DNA of 32,614 bases, from assembly GCA_031290625.1 (NCBI GenBank), contig JAITND010000043.1, positions 1-32,614 on the forward strand, in the 5' to 3' direction. The DNA comes from Endomicrobium sp. (lineage in GTDB: Bacteria; Elusimicrobiota; Endomicrobiia; Endomicrobiales; Endomicrobiaceae). The notes beneath the pieces are model-generated. The model made no database searches and was not told the origin of the DNA. It saw only the letters and a program-made list of their open reading frames with translations. The translations under genes and the position numbers were made by a program. This document shows, one piece after another, positions 31,148 through 32,614 of the stretch; within the stretch, counting starts at the first letter, position 1; each line of letters starts with the position of its first letter.

Positions 31148-31163
31148 AAAGTCCAATATGTTA
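31148..31163. repeat. Inverted copy of the 16-bp repeat at 21894-21909
   Basis: AAAGTCCAATATGTTA is the exact reverse complement of 21894-21909. It sits right at the 5' boundary of the radical SAM coding sequence, where the start codon is missing. Confidence 0.5.
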
Positions 31164-32503
31164 GGAACCCTTATAATTTTATTGTTAACTTAGATGTAAA
31201 TAATTTATTACTTTATAATAGTAGAAATAATAATTTTATAAAACTAGAGAAAAATGTTTATTTTGATTATGTAATAAAAATTAATAAGGATAATATAAAT
31301 TTAAAAAAAGATAATAATTTTAAAAAGCTCTATGAGTTAGGTTTTTTTGTAAATTATAACCGAGATGAAAGAAATGAAATAATCATTAATTTTGAAAAAA
31401 ATAAATATTGCTTTGATAGCTTAAATTTAACAGTAGCAATTACGAATGAGTGCAATTTGAGTTGTATTTTTTGTTATGTGAATAAAGAAAAGATACATAA
31501 ATTATCATTGAGAACTTATAAAAACATTCTTAATTTTATAAAACAATACTATGAGGATTATAAAATTAAGAATTTATTTATAACATGGTCTGGTGGAGAG
31601 CCATTAATTGATTTTAATAAAATAATAAAGTTATCAGAAGAAGTTATTGGTTTTTGCCATAAAAATAATATTAAATTTGAGGCAAATATTATAACCAATG
31701 CCGTTTTGTTAAATAAGGAAGTTATAAAAAGTTTACAAAAGATAAGTGTTAGTAACATACAAATTTCTATAGAACCAACAGAAGTTTTGGATTCAATAAA
31801 TAGACCTATTAAAAATACAAATAAATCAAATTTTAATAATACTTATGAAAATATAAAAGACGTAGTCGGATTAATACCAATCGTTTTAAGAATTGCATTA
31901 TCAAAGAAAAATTTTACCAAAATTGTTAGTTTCGTTGAAAAACTAAAAAGCGATAACTTATTTTTCAATAAAGTAAATTTCGCTTTAGGTCCCTTGCATA
32001 TTCCTTACTTAAACTCAAATTTAGATTACAGTATTTTAAATGATGTTTTTGATTCTAGCGAATATGCTAAGGCATATTTTGATATTTATGAGGAGTTACT
32101 TAAAAAAAATATTATATATCTTACTCCTTATCCATCATTAGATAATGAATGCGGAGCTTATAAAAATAATGTATTCACTATAGATTCAAAGGGATATATT
32201 TTTAAGTGTTTTGAAAATGTATTTGATAAGTCGGAATCTATAGGAAATATCAAAAATAAAAAAATAAAATTAACTTACAAGCACACAAATTGGATAAAAA
32301 AAGATTTTGATTTTGAAAAACTAGAATGTTACCATTGCAAATTACTGCCTATATGCAAGGGTGGATGTAATATGGTAAGGAGATTTAAAAAAGAAACCAA
32401 TATAGGAAATTTTTTAGAATTAGGTTGTAATGAGTGGAAATATGAATATGAAAGAGGACTAAAACTATATTATCAAAGTCTTAAAGCAAATGAAAAAAAT
32501 TAA
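31163..32503 (+). CDS. Radical SAM/SPASM peptide-maturase-like protein, start codon unclear
   Basis: The coding frame runs from about RNPYNFIVNLDVNNLLLYNS (31163) to 32503, about 446 residues. Residues before the core resemble the N-terminal recognition-type region of RiPP maturases. The radical SAM motif is TNECNLSCIFCY (CxxxCxxC), followed by FITWSGGEPLIDF (GGEP). The C-terminal SPASM region supplies Cys ligands: NECGAYKNNVFTIDSKGYIFKCFEN in outline, and CYHCKLLPICKGGCNMVRR. These enzymes use SAM to cross-link or oxidise a precursor peptide. No ATG/GTG/TTG lies in frame upstream after the stop at 31139; ATG 31158 is out of frame. Base composition is far more AT-rich than the core genes, suggesting transfer. 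A likely ABC exporter gene overlaps its end. Confidence 0.85.
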   Translation, partial: RNPYNFIVNLDVNNLLLYNSRNNNFIKLEKNVYFDYVIKINKDNINLKKDNNFKKLYELGFFVNYNRDERNEIIINFEKNKYCFDSLNLTVAITNECNLSCIFCYVNKEKIHKLSLRTYKNILNFIKQYYEDYKIKNLFITWSGGEPLIDFNKIIKLSEEVIGFCHKNNIKFEANIITNAVLLNKEVIKSLQKISVSNIQISIEPTEVLDSINRPIKNTNKSNFNNTYENIKDVVGLIPIVLRIALSKKNFTKIVSFVEKLKSDNLFFNKVNFALGPLHIPYLNSNLDYSILNDVFDSSEYAKAYFDIYEELLKKNIIYLTPYPSLDNECGAYKNNVFTIDSKGYIFKCFENVFDKSESIGNIKNKKIKLTYKHTNWIKKDFDFEKLECYHCKLLPICKGGCNMVRRFKKETNIGNFLELGCNEWKYEYERGLKLYYQSLKANEKN

Positions 32504-32614
32504 TATTGTATTTAGTCTTTTTAGAAATTATAAAACAGAAGTTTCCCAGTATTTATGTATTGATTTTTTTTTAAAGTTCATCAATATAGTCACTGCTTTT
32601 TTTCTGATGATTTT
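32490..32614 (+). CDS. Start of a membrane protein, possibly an ABC exporter (cut by window end)
   Basis: ATG 32490 overlaps the end of the radical SAM gene by 14 bases and stays open to the window end: MKKINIVFSLFRNYKTEVSQ, then YLCIDFFLKFINIVTAFFLM. A short basic start followed by a long hydrophobic helix fits the first membrane segment of an ABC exporter or of another membrane partner. Only about 41 residues are seen, so the ABC call rests on this N-terminus and on the company of a SPASM maturase. The overlap implies coupled translation. Confidence 0.45.
   Translation, partial: MKKINIVFSLFRNYKTEVSQYLCIDFFLKFINIVTAFFLMI

Overview
The window looks like a stretch of a low-GC, host-associated Elusimicrobiota genome, most likely Endomicrobia (the 'Candidatus Endomicrobium' symbionts of termite-gut flagellates). 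This placement rests on recognition of the gene set and on the pattern of decay: intact housekeeping operons packed between pseudogenes whose reading frames can still be followed across frameshifts. Nothing was searched, so the placement is an inference.

Layout. (1) 1-850: remnants of a hybrid histidine kinase and of a tRNA-dependent cyclodipeptide synthase. (2) 825-5560: lnt, prfB (with the RF2 autoregulatory +1 frameshift), psd, pssA and ndk, covering envelope lipid synthesis, translation termination and NTP balance. (3) 5561-6990: attenuator-like hairpins, a decayed GTP-type PEP carboxykinase, a long terminator and minus-strand debris. (4) 6998-13275: a Nudix hydrolase, aspS, then an overlapping operon of a pgpH relic, ybeY, two CNNM/CorC-type proteins and recO. 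(5) 13298-15883: a frameshifted glycine-zipper protein, a lipoprotein, an inositol-monophosphatase pseudogene and nth. (6) 16005-19000: gapA, pgk, secG, tRNA-Leu(GAG) and tRNA-Gly(GCC); tpiA, often found between pgk and secG, is absent or reduced to a trace. (7) 19040-21880: a graveyard of accessory genes, including a DnaC-type loader fragment, a Panacea antitoxin with its probable toxin (both broken), a ParB-type methyltransferase fragment and a NYN nuclease gene. (8) 22204-25936: der, plsY, gpsA, an HU-type gene, a MerR-type regulator and tRNA-Pro(GGG). (9) 25927-30898: a decayed integrative element in the 3' end of tRNA-Pro, bounded by 10-bp core repeats and 18-bp arm-like repeats. It carries a broken integrase, phage-like small genes, a nuclease fragment with a 12-G tract, a second NYN gene, a DUF5675-like gene and a beta-barrel gene. 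(10) 31073-32614: a strikingly AT-rich radical SAM/SPASM peptide-maturase-like gene overlapping the start of what may be an ABC exporter, a probable RiPP locus cut off by the window end.

The most interesting signals are the radical SAM/SPASM locus, the two NYN paralogues that share promoter and hairpin-leader architecture, the tRNA-Pro element with its poly-G tract, and the cyclodipeptide synthase relic. The intact core supports phospholipid and lipoprotein synthesis (lnt, psd, pssA, plsY, gpsA), lower glycolysis (gapA, pgk) and basic information processing. The decayed set is sensing, gluconeogenesis, toxin-antitoxin and phage functions.
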